Both the position numbers and the translations under genes were made by a program. A stretch of 64,000 bases of DNA from CAZDWZ01 sp964509425 (GTDB lineage Bacteria; Bdellovibrionota_C; UBA2361; SZUA-149; CAZDWZ01), in NCBI GenBank assembly GCA_964509425.1, contig CAZDWZ010000004.1, positions 372,001-436,000 of the forward strand. Direction: 5' to 3'. Positions within the stretch are counted from its first letter, which is position 1, and each line of letters begins with the position of its first letter. Positions 32,168-39,924 of the stretch are shown here, in pieces. The notes under the pieces were generated by a model that was given only the letters and a program-made list of their open reading frames with translations, did not search any database and was not told the origin of the DNA.

Positions 32168-33166
32168 TCAAACCCCCGACCAGCAGTGGCGCGCGACCTC
32201 TGAAAGCTCCCCTCCCCGGCCCACACGACAAACAATCTCGTATTTCGCCGTGACATCGACCCGGCTTGAAATGGAGTCGATCTCGATGGTGTCCCCGAGC
32301 TGCACCGGGATGGGTTTTGAAAACGGACGGACATACGGAAGGTACCAATTCGTTCGCGAGGTGAGAGTATTGATCTCGCTGTCGGGACCGAGACTCAGTC
32401 GCAGAAAAAACACCACCCCGTCCCACAGCCCGTCTCGAGTAACCGTGAATGAACTACGACGAACTTCTTCTTCAGGAATCGGCTCGTCCAAGACGAGATC
32501 TTCGAAGAGTTCCGGTTCGGCGAGCATGGCGTCGCTACGATATCCGAACATCAGAACGAGCGGCATGTCCTGAACGCGCCTCCCGCCCCGCGACAAAAAT
32601 CCCAGCACTCGCTCGGCAAGCGTTTGCCTCGGCATGGCCGACGGGAAAAAATATGTTCTGCATCTGTTCGGAATATGGACTGCGTTTGACTTCAAAAATC
32701 GCCGCTTGGCATCTTCAAGGAATGGAACCATGCCTTCGCAACTTCCGATCGCGCCGATCAGATCGTGCACCAGCAGATCGCAGCGTTCGGGAATCGACAC
32801 GGAATCCGAGAATCCATGGATCAGCTCAACTTTTGAGATTCCTTCGCTGTCGAGAATTCGCTTCGAAGATTCGTAGGACCGTGAGTTCGCTTCGACCGCG
32901 TAAACACGCTTCGCCCCTTGGCTCGCTGCGTAACGGGCCCAAAGCGCCTTCCGTCCGGTGCCGAGCTCCAAAACCACGCGATCGGCCGCCGCTGCATCGA
33001 GGGCTTCTCGGTAATGGACGTTCCGATTCTCGTCATACTCCATCGTCTCGTAGACCCAATCCGGATACCACGCGGAAGCTTCCCGGCTCCCCATGTTCTG
33101 GCGATGAGCAAGGAGTAAAAAGTCGATACGCTGAAGAAAGCTGAAAAGGCGGGCAAATGGATGCAT
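32168..33166 (-). CDS. PRMT-fold SAM-dependent methyltransferase
   Basis: A 332-residue protein with the layout of protein arginine methyltransferases: an N-terminal part ending YREAL, then VVLELGTGRKALWARYA (motif I), VYAVEANSRSYESSK (motif II with the acidic residue), DLLVHDLIGAIGSCEGM at the place of the SEWMG/E double-Glu loop, and a C-terminal beta-barrel-like half (NTLTSRTNWYLPYVRPFSK). Only one acidic residue of the double-Glu loop is clearly retained (Asp/Glu around HDLIG and CEG), so arginine specificity is uncertain. No signal peptide; no good ribosome site. It lies between the sensor kinase and the acyltransferase genes. Confidence 0.75.
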   Translation of the reverse strand: MHPFARLFSFLQRIDFLLLAHRQNMGSREASAWYPDWVYETMEYDENRNVHYREALDAAAADRVVLELGTGRKALWARYAASQGAKRVYAVEANSRSYESSKRILDSEGISKVELIHGFSDSVSIPERCDLLVHDLIGAIGSCEGMVPFLEDAKRRFLKSNAVHIPNRCRTYFFPSAMPRQTLAERVLGFLSRGGRRVQDMPLVLMFGYRSDAMLAEPELFEDLVLDEPIPEEEVRRSSFTVTRDGLWDGVVFFLRLSLGPDSEINTLTSRTNWYLPYVRPFSKPIPVQLGDTIEIDSISSRVDVTAKYEIVCRVGRGGELSEVARHCWSGV

Positions 33167-33308
33167 ACGTAGTGGACGGCAATCAAATTGTTACGATTGT
33201 CACGTGTTCCCCTACGCCGGAACGCTGTGTGCTTCAGAGCCAAAACTAGCCGGGTATTAAAATCTCTTCAATACTCTTTTCGGCATTTACTCCAGCGTAT
33301 CCATTGGA

Positions 33309-33446
33309 CTATTTGGTAAGGCTCCAACCGATTTCCTGGGGAGGTAAAAAGTTGAGAGTGAGAAATCCGTGAGCTTTCCGCATCGCCTCCACACCTTCGT
33401 CGCTTTTTTGGGCCATTTGTGCTACTGCGGCGAAAAAGCCAAGCAT
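33309..33446 (-). CDS. Possible small protein of 45 residues
   Basis: A short ORF starting MLGFFAAVAQMAQKSDEGV and ending in SLTK. AGAGG is only one base before ATG, so the start is not well supported. The middle (EGVEAMRKAHGF) would form an amphipathic helix. It lies in the 320-base gap between the methyltransferase and acyltransferase genes, which otherwise holds no recognisable feature. It could be chance. Confidence 0.25.
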   Translation of the reverse strand: MLGFFAAVAQMAQKSDEGVEAMRKAHGFLTLNFLPPQEIGWSLTK

Positions 33447-33486
33447 ACCTCTATTCAATCAGAGACTTGGTGGTGAATATACGAGT

Positions 33487-34239
33487 ATGGCAGGCGGTGT
33501 TTCAAAAATGACTGGTTCTAAACCCGCTGCAGGGGGAACGATCTCCCGGAACCGCGAGTATCTCCCATACGAGTCCGTCGGCGAGCGAACACTTTGGTCG
33601 CTGCCCGCCCCAAAAAAATACAAATTCATCGGAGGAGGCCAATCGGATCCGGCGCTCTTTGATTCCGTGATGAAAATCCGGGAGAAGACCGACAGCCGCT
33701 GGCCCGACCAGAGCACGCCGGCCGACGCCTACTCTGATCACTACTGCCTATGGGTGAATGACGCCCCCGTGGGTTGCCTCAGCATGACTCGGGCTCTTCA
33801 CGGTCCGATCTTCCTACAAGAATATTTCCCGAAGGTATTATTCGAGCATTATCACGATCGAATAATGTCGGCGTATCGCTTCCGTCTTCTGCCAAAGTTT
33901 CGGCGAACTTCACAGCGTTCCACTGGCGTAAGTCTTGCCGGAGTCATGGCGAAAGAAGCTTGGAGAGAGCAGATCGCGAAGGGAGTCGGACTCGACGTGA
34001 TCGACGTTGAAGCGACATACGTGAAGTATTACCAGCGGCTCGGTTACGTTCATTGCGAGGGGCATGATTTCATCTGCCCGATTTTTCACGAGCCGATCGC
34101 CGTCCTCTACCTCCCGACTGATCCGACTCGGGAGTCACTTGTAAAAGACCTGGTTCAAGATCGCGACGACCATGTGATGCATAAAGACGTCGAACGGGTC
34201 TTGCGCAGAAAGATTTTCCCGCTCCGAAGCGTCGGATAA
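33487..34239 (+). CDS. GNAT-fold N-acyltransferase, FeeM/autoinducer-synthase-like
   Basis: A 250-residue protein. The stretch ALFDSVMKIREKTDSRW, then YCLWVNDAPVGCLSMTRALHGP and YRFRLLPKFRRT...GVSLAGVMAKEAWREQIAKGV, ending VEATYVKYYQRLGYVHCEG, has the order of FeeM-type N-acyl amino acid synthases and acyl-homoserine-lactone-synthase-like GNAT proteins: strands around an Arg-rich acyl-carrier/CoA loop and a helix before the last strand. The start ATG (MAGGVSK) is uncertain. If so, it would make an N-acyl amino acid or similar amphiphile, possibly a signal. Converges end to end (2-base gap) with yfiR. Confidence 0.6.
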   Translation: MAGGVSKMTGSKPAAGGTISRNREYLPYESVGERTLWSLPAPKKYKFIGGGQSDPALFDSVMKIREKTDSRWPDQSTPADAYSDHYCLWVNDAPVGCLSMTRALHGPIFLQEYFPKVLFEHYHDRIMSAYRFRLLPKFRRTSQRSTGVSLAGVMAKEAWREQIAKGVGLDVIDVEATYVKYYQRLGYVHCEGHDFICPIFHEPIAVLYLPTDPTRESLVKDLVQDRDDHVMHKDVERVLRRKIFPLRSVG

Positions 34240-34241
34240 AT

Positions 34242-34757
34242 CTACTGAACGATTTCCGATATTTCTAAAAGCGAAGACTCAATCTTCAGCCCTGCTTTGG
34301 TGACTCTGCTGAGCAGAATTCGAGGCGGCTTTCCTTGAGGCAAGTACACCATTCCGCCCTTGCCGGTAAAATCGATCTCACTGCTCAACGTCAACACCGG
34401 ATGTGATTCGAGTCGCGCGAGAAGCTTCGAGCTCTCGGCAGTGTCGTCGGAGAGAATTACCGCATCACACTCCGTCTCCGGCTTTTCAACAGTGCTGAGC
34501 CCACGAACGAGAAATTTTCGGTTTGCCGAGCTTCGATTCTCAAATACCGAGGTAATTGTTTCCTTCAAACGGTTCTGATTTGAAATACACAGGCGAATTT
34601 CATCGTTCTTGGGCCAAACGGTGTACGAGATCACGTAATAATGGGCCACCGAAAGGAGCTCATTCAGCTTCGCAGTCGAGCCTTGGGCAGCAACAGCCGT
34701 CGATCCGGCCAGACAGGCCACGACCAACGCCCAGATATAGAAAAGTCTACTGCGCAT
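34242..34757 (-). CDS. YfiR family periplasmic protein
   Basis: A 171-residue exported protein with signal peptide (IWALVVACLAGSTAVAA). The mature domain follows the YfiR (DUF4154) pattern: YTVWP near the start, EIRLCISNQ, CDAVILSDD, then LTLSSEIDFTGKGGMVYL and the hydrophobic C-terminal motif TKAGLKIESSLLEISEI. In Pseudomonas, YfiR is a periplasmic inhibitor that binds the CHASE8 domain of YfiN. Here the likely partners are the two CHASE8-type kinases nearby; no YfiN diguanylate cyclase is in the window. It lies 184 bases after the TonB-dependent receptor, on the same strand, with a 150-bp repeat between them. Confidence 0.85.
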   Translation of the reverse strand: MRSRLFYIWALVVACLAGSTAVAAQGSTAKLNELLSVAHYYVISYTVWPKNDEIRLCISNQNRLKETITSVFENRSSANRKFLVRGLSTVEKPETECDAVILSDDTAESSKLLARLESHPVLTLSSEIDFTGKGGMVYLPQGKPPRILLSRVTKAGLKIESSLLEISEIVQ

Positions 34758-34794
34758 AACCTCTTCTCGAACGGTCCCCCGTCCTCGAACTGCT

Positions 34795-34944
34795 TAGTGC
34801 CCTCTTCACAAAATGACCAAGCACCGCTGATTTTCAGTCACATGCTTGTTCGGAACAGAGCACTCGATATTGCTGGCTCAACTCCACGGCGCACGCCGAT
34901 CAAAGACACTCCCTCAGGTAGTATCTTTGCGGATTGCGGCACTA
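34795..34944 (-). repeat. 150-bp structured repeat, copy A (starts at the TonB-receptor stop codon)
   Basis: Aligns without gaps to copy B at 50531-50680. On the minus strand it begins with TAGTGCC, whose TAG is the receptor gene's stop. The 5' part folds by CAAAGACACT/AGTATCTTTG (34901-34910, 34920-34929, 9 of 10 pairs). The other half is bounded by AGTGCCCTCTTC and GAACAGAGCACT (10 of 12 pairs) with an inner CAAGCA/TGCTTG stem. It separates the receptor and yfiR genes. Confidence 0.75.
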
Positions 34945-36972
34945 AAACGTCATGATTGCTTGTCCAAACACACTTCTCTCCACCTGACTTCTCGGATACG
35001 GGAACGAAAGGGATTGAAATTCTTCGTGCCCTTGCTCGAGAAGGTTGCGGCCGATGAGATTCAAGCTGAGATTTGGAAGCACCTTCCATCCGATCCGTGC
35101 GTCAACCTGACCATAGGAATCGACGCCGACACGACGAAGGGTGTCGACAAACCTGAACACGGCATCTACTTCGATCTCCGAAGTCAAATCGTAACTCGCG
35201 CGCAACGAAGCGACGTTCGCCGGCAAGTTCTCCACGATTATCTCCGCGAGTGGATCGGTGGAGTTGTTGTTGCGCGCAAACGCCGAATAATAAGAGTAGG
35301 TTCCAACGAACTTCAGCTTACTGCTTGCTTTCAGAGTCATAGCGACTTCTCCGCCGTAACTTTCGGCGCGATAGCGACTGTCAGCAATAAGTGGAGCAAT
35401 CAAGAAGTCCGTCTGAGACGCTTCGTCGAACGCGAGTACCGGTTCGCCGAGCTCAGTGCTGAGAATGTCGTTATATGAGAAATAAAACCCCGCGACGTCG
35501 ATATAGAAGGAATCGTTCGGTTCCATTCGTGCGCCGGCCTCGTACGCAAACAACTTCTCGGATGGAGTCGACCGACTTCCCGTAAATTGCAGAACAGCCG
35601 GAAGACCTGATTCCGGTTCGAGGAATGCCCCGGCACGATTTCTCACGTCGTCGTAGATACGTGACGTCGTACCGGCGGTGTAAGACGCCGCTCCCCAGAG
35701 CGATGTTCTCTCGGTCGCATGCCACAGGAGTCGCGCCGTCGGCATGGGACTGAATCCGTTCTGCGAATTCTGTTCGAATCGCGCGCCGATCGTCGCAATC
35801 AACTTTTTATCAAGGAGAGAAATCTCATCGTGAAAGAATGCCCGGAAGAACTGGAGCTGGCGTTTCCGTGGCTCGAGCGACACGAAAAATGTTCCGGCAA
35901 AGTCATCAAAATACAGTCGCGTGCTTCCACCGACCACAAAATCGTGATTCTCGAGCGGCCGGAACCGGTAACGAACATCCAGATCCGTGTTGTAGAGCGC
36001 GTAATCGAACGTAAAGTCCTTCTGACGTTCGGCGAAATGGCTCCAATCAACCGTAAGCTGTGATTCGTCGGAGAACTTCCGCGACCAAAGTGTTGAGAAA
36101 ACCGTGCCGTAGTGATCCTTCGTTCCGGTCATTCTCTCGACATAGGGATCCGTCAAGATCGGAAGATCCTCCACGAGTCCCTCCGACCGTCCAAAAGAGT
36201 AGTTCATCACTCGGAGGTCGGTTTTCTCGTCGACTTTGATATCCGCGCGCGTCGTCAACGAAACGATATCGCCACCGTCATTCAGGCGCGTATCATCCGA
36301 CTCGATGCTGTCGTCATACCGATCGTATTTCAGGCTGAGGTTGAGCCCTGAATTCTCACCGAGCTTGGCGCCCTGTTTTACGTAGATTGACGCCTGGTGT
36401 TCGTCTCCGCCGCCCAGCGACACGGTCGGTTTGGTCGGGTTCGAAGCATTTTTCGTGATGATGTTGATAACGCCGTTTTCTGCGCGGTTCCCCCAAACCG
36501 CGGCACCCGGACCACGTACGACTTCAATTCGCTCTATCGAATCGAGCGGCAGGTTATACGCCTCCCAATACACCCCATTGAAAAGCGGAGTGACGATTGG
36601 CACGCTATCGATCATCACGAGAAGTTGACTGGCAAACTCATCCGAGACACTGCCGCCTCGAACCGAGACGGCCCAGCTGTTCGCCCCGATTCTCGCCACT
36701 TGCACTCCCGGAACCAACCGAAGGAGATCCGGAATTGTCGTTGCCGCCGAGCGCCGGATATCATCCTGATCGAGAATGTAAACGGCTGAGGACGTGTCTT
36801 TTAGTTTCTGCGTCTTCATCGCGGCAGAGAACACGTCCTGATACATGTTGAAGAAGTCTTTCACGTCCATTTGCAGAACTTTCTCGTCCGGCTTTTCTTC
36901 GGCGAGAGCCGATCCGGGCCACGAGCAGACGAGCCCGAGGCACAATGAAAACGTTCGAAAGTAACCTTTCAT
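34942..36972 (-). CDS. TonB-dependent outer-membrane receptor
   Basis: A 676-residue outer-membrane protein with signal peptide (LCLGLVCSWPGSALA). The plug domain carries SSAVYILDQDDIRRS, IPDLLRLVPGVQVARIG, VSVRGG and ERIEVVRGPGAAVWG..AENGVINIIT, the standard plug signature; the rest is a beta-barrel ending in the usual terminal Phe (QAIMTF). No N-terminal signalling extension, so any sensing would be indirect. It resembles vitamin B12/siderophore-type receptors but the ligand is unknown. GGAGGAATTC stands nine bases before ATG. Its stop codon lies on the first bases of a 150-bp repeat, and yfiR follows. Confidence 0.93.
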   Translation of the reverse strand: MKGYFRTFSLCLGLVCSWPGSALAEEKPDEKVLQMDVKDFFNMYQDVFSAAMKTQKLKDTSSAVYILDQDDIRRSAATTIPDLLRLVPGVQVARIGANSWAVSVRGGSVSDEFASQLLVMIDSVPIVTPLFNGVYWEAYNLPLDSIERIEVVRGPGAAVWGNRAENGVINIITKNASNPTKPTVSLGGGDEHQASIYVKQGAKLGENSGLNLSLKYDRYDDSIESDDTRLNDGGDIVSLTTRADIKVDEKTDLRVMNYSFGRSEGLVEDLPILTDPYVERMTGTKDHYGTVFSTLWSRKFSDESQLTVDWSHFAERQKDFTFDYALYNTDLDVRYRFRPLENHDFVVGGSTRLYFDDFAGTFFVSLEPRKRQLQFFRAFFHDEISLLDKKLIATIGARFEQNSQNGFSPMPTARLLWHATERTSLWGAASYTAGTTSRIYDDVRNRAGAFLEPESGLPAVLQFTGSRSTPSEKLFAYEAGARMEPNDSFYIDVAGFYFSYNDILSTELGEPVLAFDEASQTDFLIAPLIADSRYRAESYGGEVAMTLKASSKLKFVGTYSYYSAFARNNNSTDPLAEIIVENLPANVASLRASYDLTSEIEVDAVFRFVDTLRRVGVDSYGQVDARIGWKVLPNLSLNLIGRNLLEQGHEEFQSLSFPYPRSQVERSVFGQAIMTF

Positions 36973-37001
36973 GATGAATTCCTCCCATGGGGGTGAGATA
37001 T

Positions 37002-37023
37002 GAGTTTGATGTTTCGCAAACTC
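37002..37023. promoter_or_regulatory. Inverted repeat upstream of the TonB-receptor gene
   Basis: GAGTTTG and CAAACTC are perfect arms around an eight-base centre, 30-50 bases before the receptor start. The position suits an operator or an mRNA leader hairpin, but the regulator is unknown. Confidence 0.35.
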
Positions 37024-37084
37024 AAGTGATTCCGGGGTTTAACCGGACGGGGAGATGGTGAAGGCACCGAGGCTGAAAGGCCGT

Positions 37085-37900
37085 TTAATTCTTTCTCGCG
37101 CAGACGCAGAAGAGAGTAACCGCGAAAAAAAATGTAGAGTTTGCGTCAGCGGACTTCAAATCGTTCGTCCAACGCTCGAGCTCGGCCTCGCTCAGCGTCC
37201 CTTCCGATCGCAGCTCTTCGAGAAAGCCGGAAAAGTTCATACCTTCGAAAAGCAGATTGAAATCCGAACTGAACGCGGTCTCCGCGAAAACCTCTGTTGT
37301 CTTGAATCCGGCACGAGAGCAGAGGGCGGGTAGTGTCCGCCCAGACCATCCGTGAGCGATTGAATCACAGAATGCATTCAGAATTTTTCTCGTCAGAGCC
37401 CGATCCGGGTGATTAATGACGAACGTCTCCCAGTCGGAATCGATGAGGACCATACGTCCACCTTGGCGTAAAACCCGTCGGGATTCCTGAATCACTCGTG
37501 CAGGGTCGTTCACATGCTGAAGAGTTCGCTCGCACCAGACGCCATCAAACGTCGAGTCCGCAAACTCTAAATTGTGCACATCCTTCACGAGATAGCGGAC
37601 CTCCGACTGCCCGGTGGGAGTCCGCATCTCCGCAGCCTCGATCATTGTCCGGCTGCTGTCGATCCCGACGACGCTGCCTCCTGGTCTCACGAATTCGGCG
37701 ATCCTTCGGACGTCATCCCCGCTCCCACACCCGATATCGAGGATTGTTTCACCTGCTCTCAGGTCCAAATATCGAAGCGCGCGCGTCTTTATCGCTTGAA
37801 TTCCACCTTGCGACCGCATCCTGTCCATCTCTTCGACGGCATGGAACGGATTGACCATGGAATCGACGTTGGAAAAGTTAACTTCTGTTTCTTTGGGCAT
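37085..37900 (-). CDS. Class I SAM-dependent methyltransferase (Methyltransf_11 type)
   Basis: A 271-residue soluble enzyme. TILDIGCGSGDDVRRIAEF (about 53-71) is the SAM loop, SVVGIDSSRTMIEAA motif II, and FDGVWCERTLQHVNDP the motif IV/V region; a C-terminal helical cap (FEGMNFSGFLEELRSEG) probably selects the acceptor. The order resembles small-molecule (ubiquinone/menaquinone-like) methyltransferases, but the acceptor cannot be read. It ends 112 bases upstream of the receptor start on the same strand, so it may lead that transcript; the second sensor kinase begins divergently about 100 bases away. Confidence 0.85.
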   Translation of the reverse strand: MPKETEVNFSNVDSMVNPFHAVEEMDRMRSQGGIQAIKTRALRYLDLRAGETILDIGCGSGDDVRRIAEFVRPGGSVVGIDSSRTMIEAAEMRTPTGQSEVRYLVKDVHNLEFADSTFDGVWCERTLQHVNDPARVIQESRRVLRQGGRMVLIDSDWETFVINHPDRALTRKILNAFCDSIAHGWSGRTLPALCSRAGFKTTEVFAETAFSSDFNLLFEGMNFSGFLEELRSEGTLSEAELERWTNDLKSADANSTFFFAVTLFCVCARKN

Positions 37901-38007
37901 AATCCTCTAAGGTGATTAGAGATTCTCCGTTCTACGTCTGGGTCGCAACGATTCATGCATGCGCTGAATCTAAAATAGCCGGTAGGTGGAAGTCCATATT
38001 TATAAAA

Positions 38008-39912
38008 GTGCATTTGATTCGGCATATTTCCAACATTTCGATTCACCGCAAACTGCGGCTGGTCGTCCTGCTCACGACCACGGCAACTCTTTTCCTCGCG
38101 TTCATCGTCGTCAACTTCAGCACGGCAGCGAGCTTTCGAGCCCGACTTCAAGAGGATCTTTTGTCGGTAACTCAGGTCATCGCTGAAACGCTCAGACCCG
38201 CACTTCTCTTTAACGACGCAGCGTCCGCGGAAAGATTGCTTGGAGCATTGAAGGGGAAAACGAACATCGTGTCAGCGACGGTTTATGACCGAGACGGGCA
38301 GGCATTCGCTTCGTATTTTCGCTCAAACGTATCAACGAAAGAAATCGCGGAGATGCCGAAAAAAAGCAAAGGGAGCAGCTGCGACGCACGGGAATGTATT
38401 TCGTATCATGTGATCAGCCATCAGGGAGAAAACGTGGGCACATTGCTGCTCCGCTCGGATCTGATGCAACTGACCGAGCAACAACAACGTTTTGCGCAAT
38501 ACCTTGGACTGGTCGCCATTGTCTGCGTCCTCTTCGCAATCATTCTTTCGATGATTCTCGGAAGCATCATCACAAAGCCGATTCTGGCGCTCGCGGAACT
38601 CGCGGGGCAGATTTCCACGAAAAAAGATTACTCTCTCCGTGCCGCCGTCGGCGGATCGGATGAACTTGGGACGCTCAGTAGCACGCTGAACGAAATGCTC
38701 ATTCAGATTGAAGACCGCGATAAAAAGCTCGTGGAAGCGAATCAAGCAAAGTCAGAATTCGTCGCCAACACCAGCCACGAGATACGCACGCCGGTCAGCA
38801 ACATTCTCGGATTCGCCGAATTAATGCAGCAGACCACGCTCTCTGCTGATCAGCAGCGATGGCTTTCTCTGATTGAGGCATCTGCCTCGTCTCTGCTCGG
38901 AATAATTAACGACATCCTTGATATTTCGAAAATTGAAGCCGGACATTTGGATTTGGATCCGATTCCCGTCGATCTTGGAAGCCATCTCGAAAAGCTGCTG
39001 GCACCACTGGTCGTGACGGCCGAAAAGAAGGAGTTGACTCTGGATATTATTCTCGACCCCGAACTCCCCCAGTGCTTGATGGTCGATCCGCTCCGATTCG
39101 GACAAGTCGTCCTCAACCTCGTAAACAATGCAATTAAGTTCACCATGCCGCACGGCAAAATCACAGTCGAAGTAAAGACGCTCTCGAAGTCACCGCGCGG
39201 TGCCGAGCTGTTGGTATCTGTCGACGACAGCGGAATCGGAATCTCGTCAGATGCCCTGGAGAAGGTTTTCGAGCCGTTTCGCCAAGCAGACGCCTCAACG
39301 AGCCGAAAGTTTGGGGGAACCGGGCTCGGTCTTGCGATCAGCCGTCGCATCATCCAGCTTATGGGCGGGAACCTCTGGGCCGCAAGCTCAGTCGGCAAGG
39401 GTTCAACCTTCTTCATTCAGCTCTTTCTTCGCTCAGACGAAGAGTCTAAAAATTCGCTCCCCGCAGTCACGGACAGCGCCGCAGCCCGAGTGGCGGTCAC
39501 CCCGCCTGCTCAGATCGCGGCAACCCTTCCCCGTATTCTCGTCGCCGAGGATAATCCGATGGGACGAGAGATCATCGCGCATCGCCTAAGACGATTAGGC
39601 TATGAAGTCGAACTCGCCGAAAACGGCTGTCAGGTGGTCGAACAGGCCACCAAGAAAGAATTCGATCTGATATTGATGGATTGCCAAATGCCGGAGATGG
39701 ACGGATTCGAAGCCACGGCGCGTATTCGGGCCTTTGAAGAAAGCACGGGGCGACGTACTCCGATCGTTGCATTGACCGCCCACGCGATTCAGGGCTACCG
39801 TGATGTTTGTCTCAACGCGGGAATGGACGACTACGTCACAAAACCGATTTCCGAAACGCAACTCGGCGAGTTCCTTCGCATCTTCGGTGAGCGAAAATCG
39901 CAAACGACTTGA
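38008..39912 (+). CDS. Hybrid sensor histidine kinase with CHASE8-like periplasmic domain (paralog 2)
   Basis: A 634-residue paralog of the kinase at 30033-32003. The start is GTG (VHLIRHISNISIHRKL), placed to match the paralog's N-terminus; an upstream GTG would add 32 residues lacking similarity. TM1 and TM2 bracket a periplasmic domain (AETLRPALLFNDAASAERLL, SATVYDRDGQAFASYFR) with C125 and C130, of CHASE8 type. HAMP, HisKA (His257), HATPase (N box; intact G1 DSGIG, Asp407) and a receiver (Asp558) follow. Unlike paralog 1 the ATP lid is fully conserved. Transcribed away from the methyltransferase and the receptor. Confidence 0.93.
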   Translation: MHLIRHISNISIHRKLRLVVLLTTTATLFLAFIVVNFSTAASFRARLQEDLLSVTQVIAETLRPALLFNDAASAERLLGALKGKTNIVSATVYDRDGQAFASYFRSNVSTKEIAEMPKKSKGSSCDARECISYHVISHQGENVGTLLLRSDLMQLTEQQQRFAQYLGLVAIVCVLFAIILSMILGSIITKPILALAELAGQISTKKDYSLRAAVGGSDELGTLSSTLNEMLIQIEDRDKKLVEANQAKSEFVANTSHEIRTPVSNILGFAELMQQTTLSADQQRWLSLIEASASSLLGIINDILDISKIEAGHLDLDPIPVDLGSHLEKLLAPLVVTAEKKELTLDIILDPELPQCLMVDPLRFGQVVLNLVNNAIKFTMPHGKITVEVKTLSKSPRGAELLVSVDDSGIGISSDALEKVFEPFRQADASTSRKFGGTGLGLAISRRIIQLMGGNLWAASSVGKGSTFFIQLFLRSDEESKNSLPAVTDSAAARVAVTPPAQIAATLPRILVAEDNPMGREIIAHRLRRLGYEVELAENGCQVVEQATKKEFDLILMDCQMPEMDGFEATARIRAFEESTGRRTPIVALTAHAIQGYRDVCLNAGMDDYVTKPISETQLGEFLRIFGERKSQTT

Positions 39913-39924
39913 ACGTTCTCCGGA

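Noticed and set aside
33240..33340. tRNA-like fragment in the gap before the acyltransferase gene
   Set aside because: No cloverleaf with anticodon and T-loop could be drawn from the bases.
34846..35478. Plus-strand frame of 210 codons
   Set aside because: Antisense to the TonB receptor and begins inside the 150-bp repeat.
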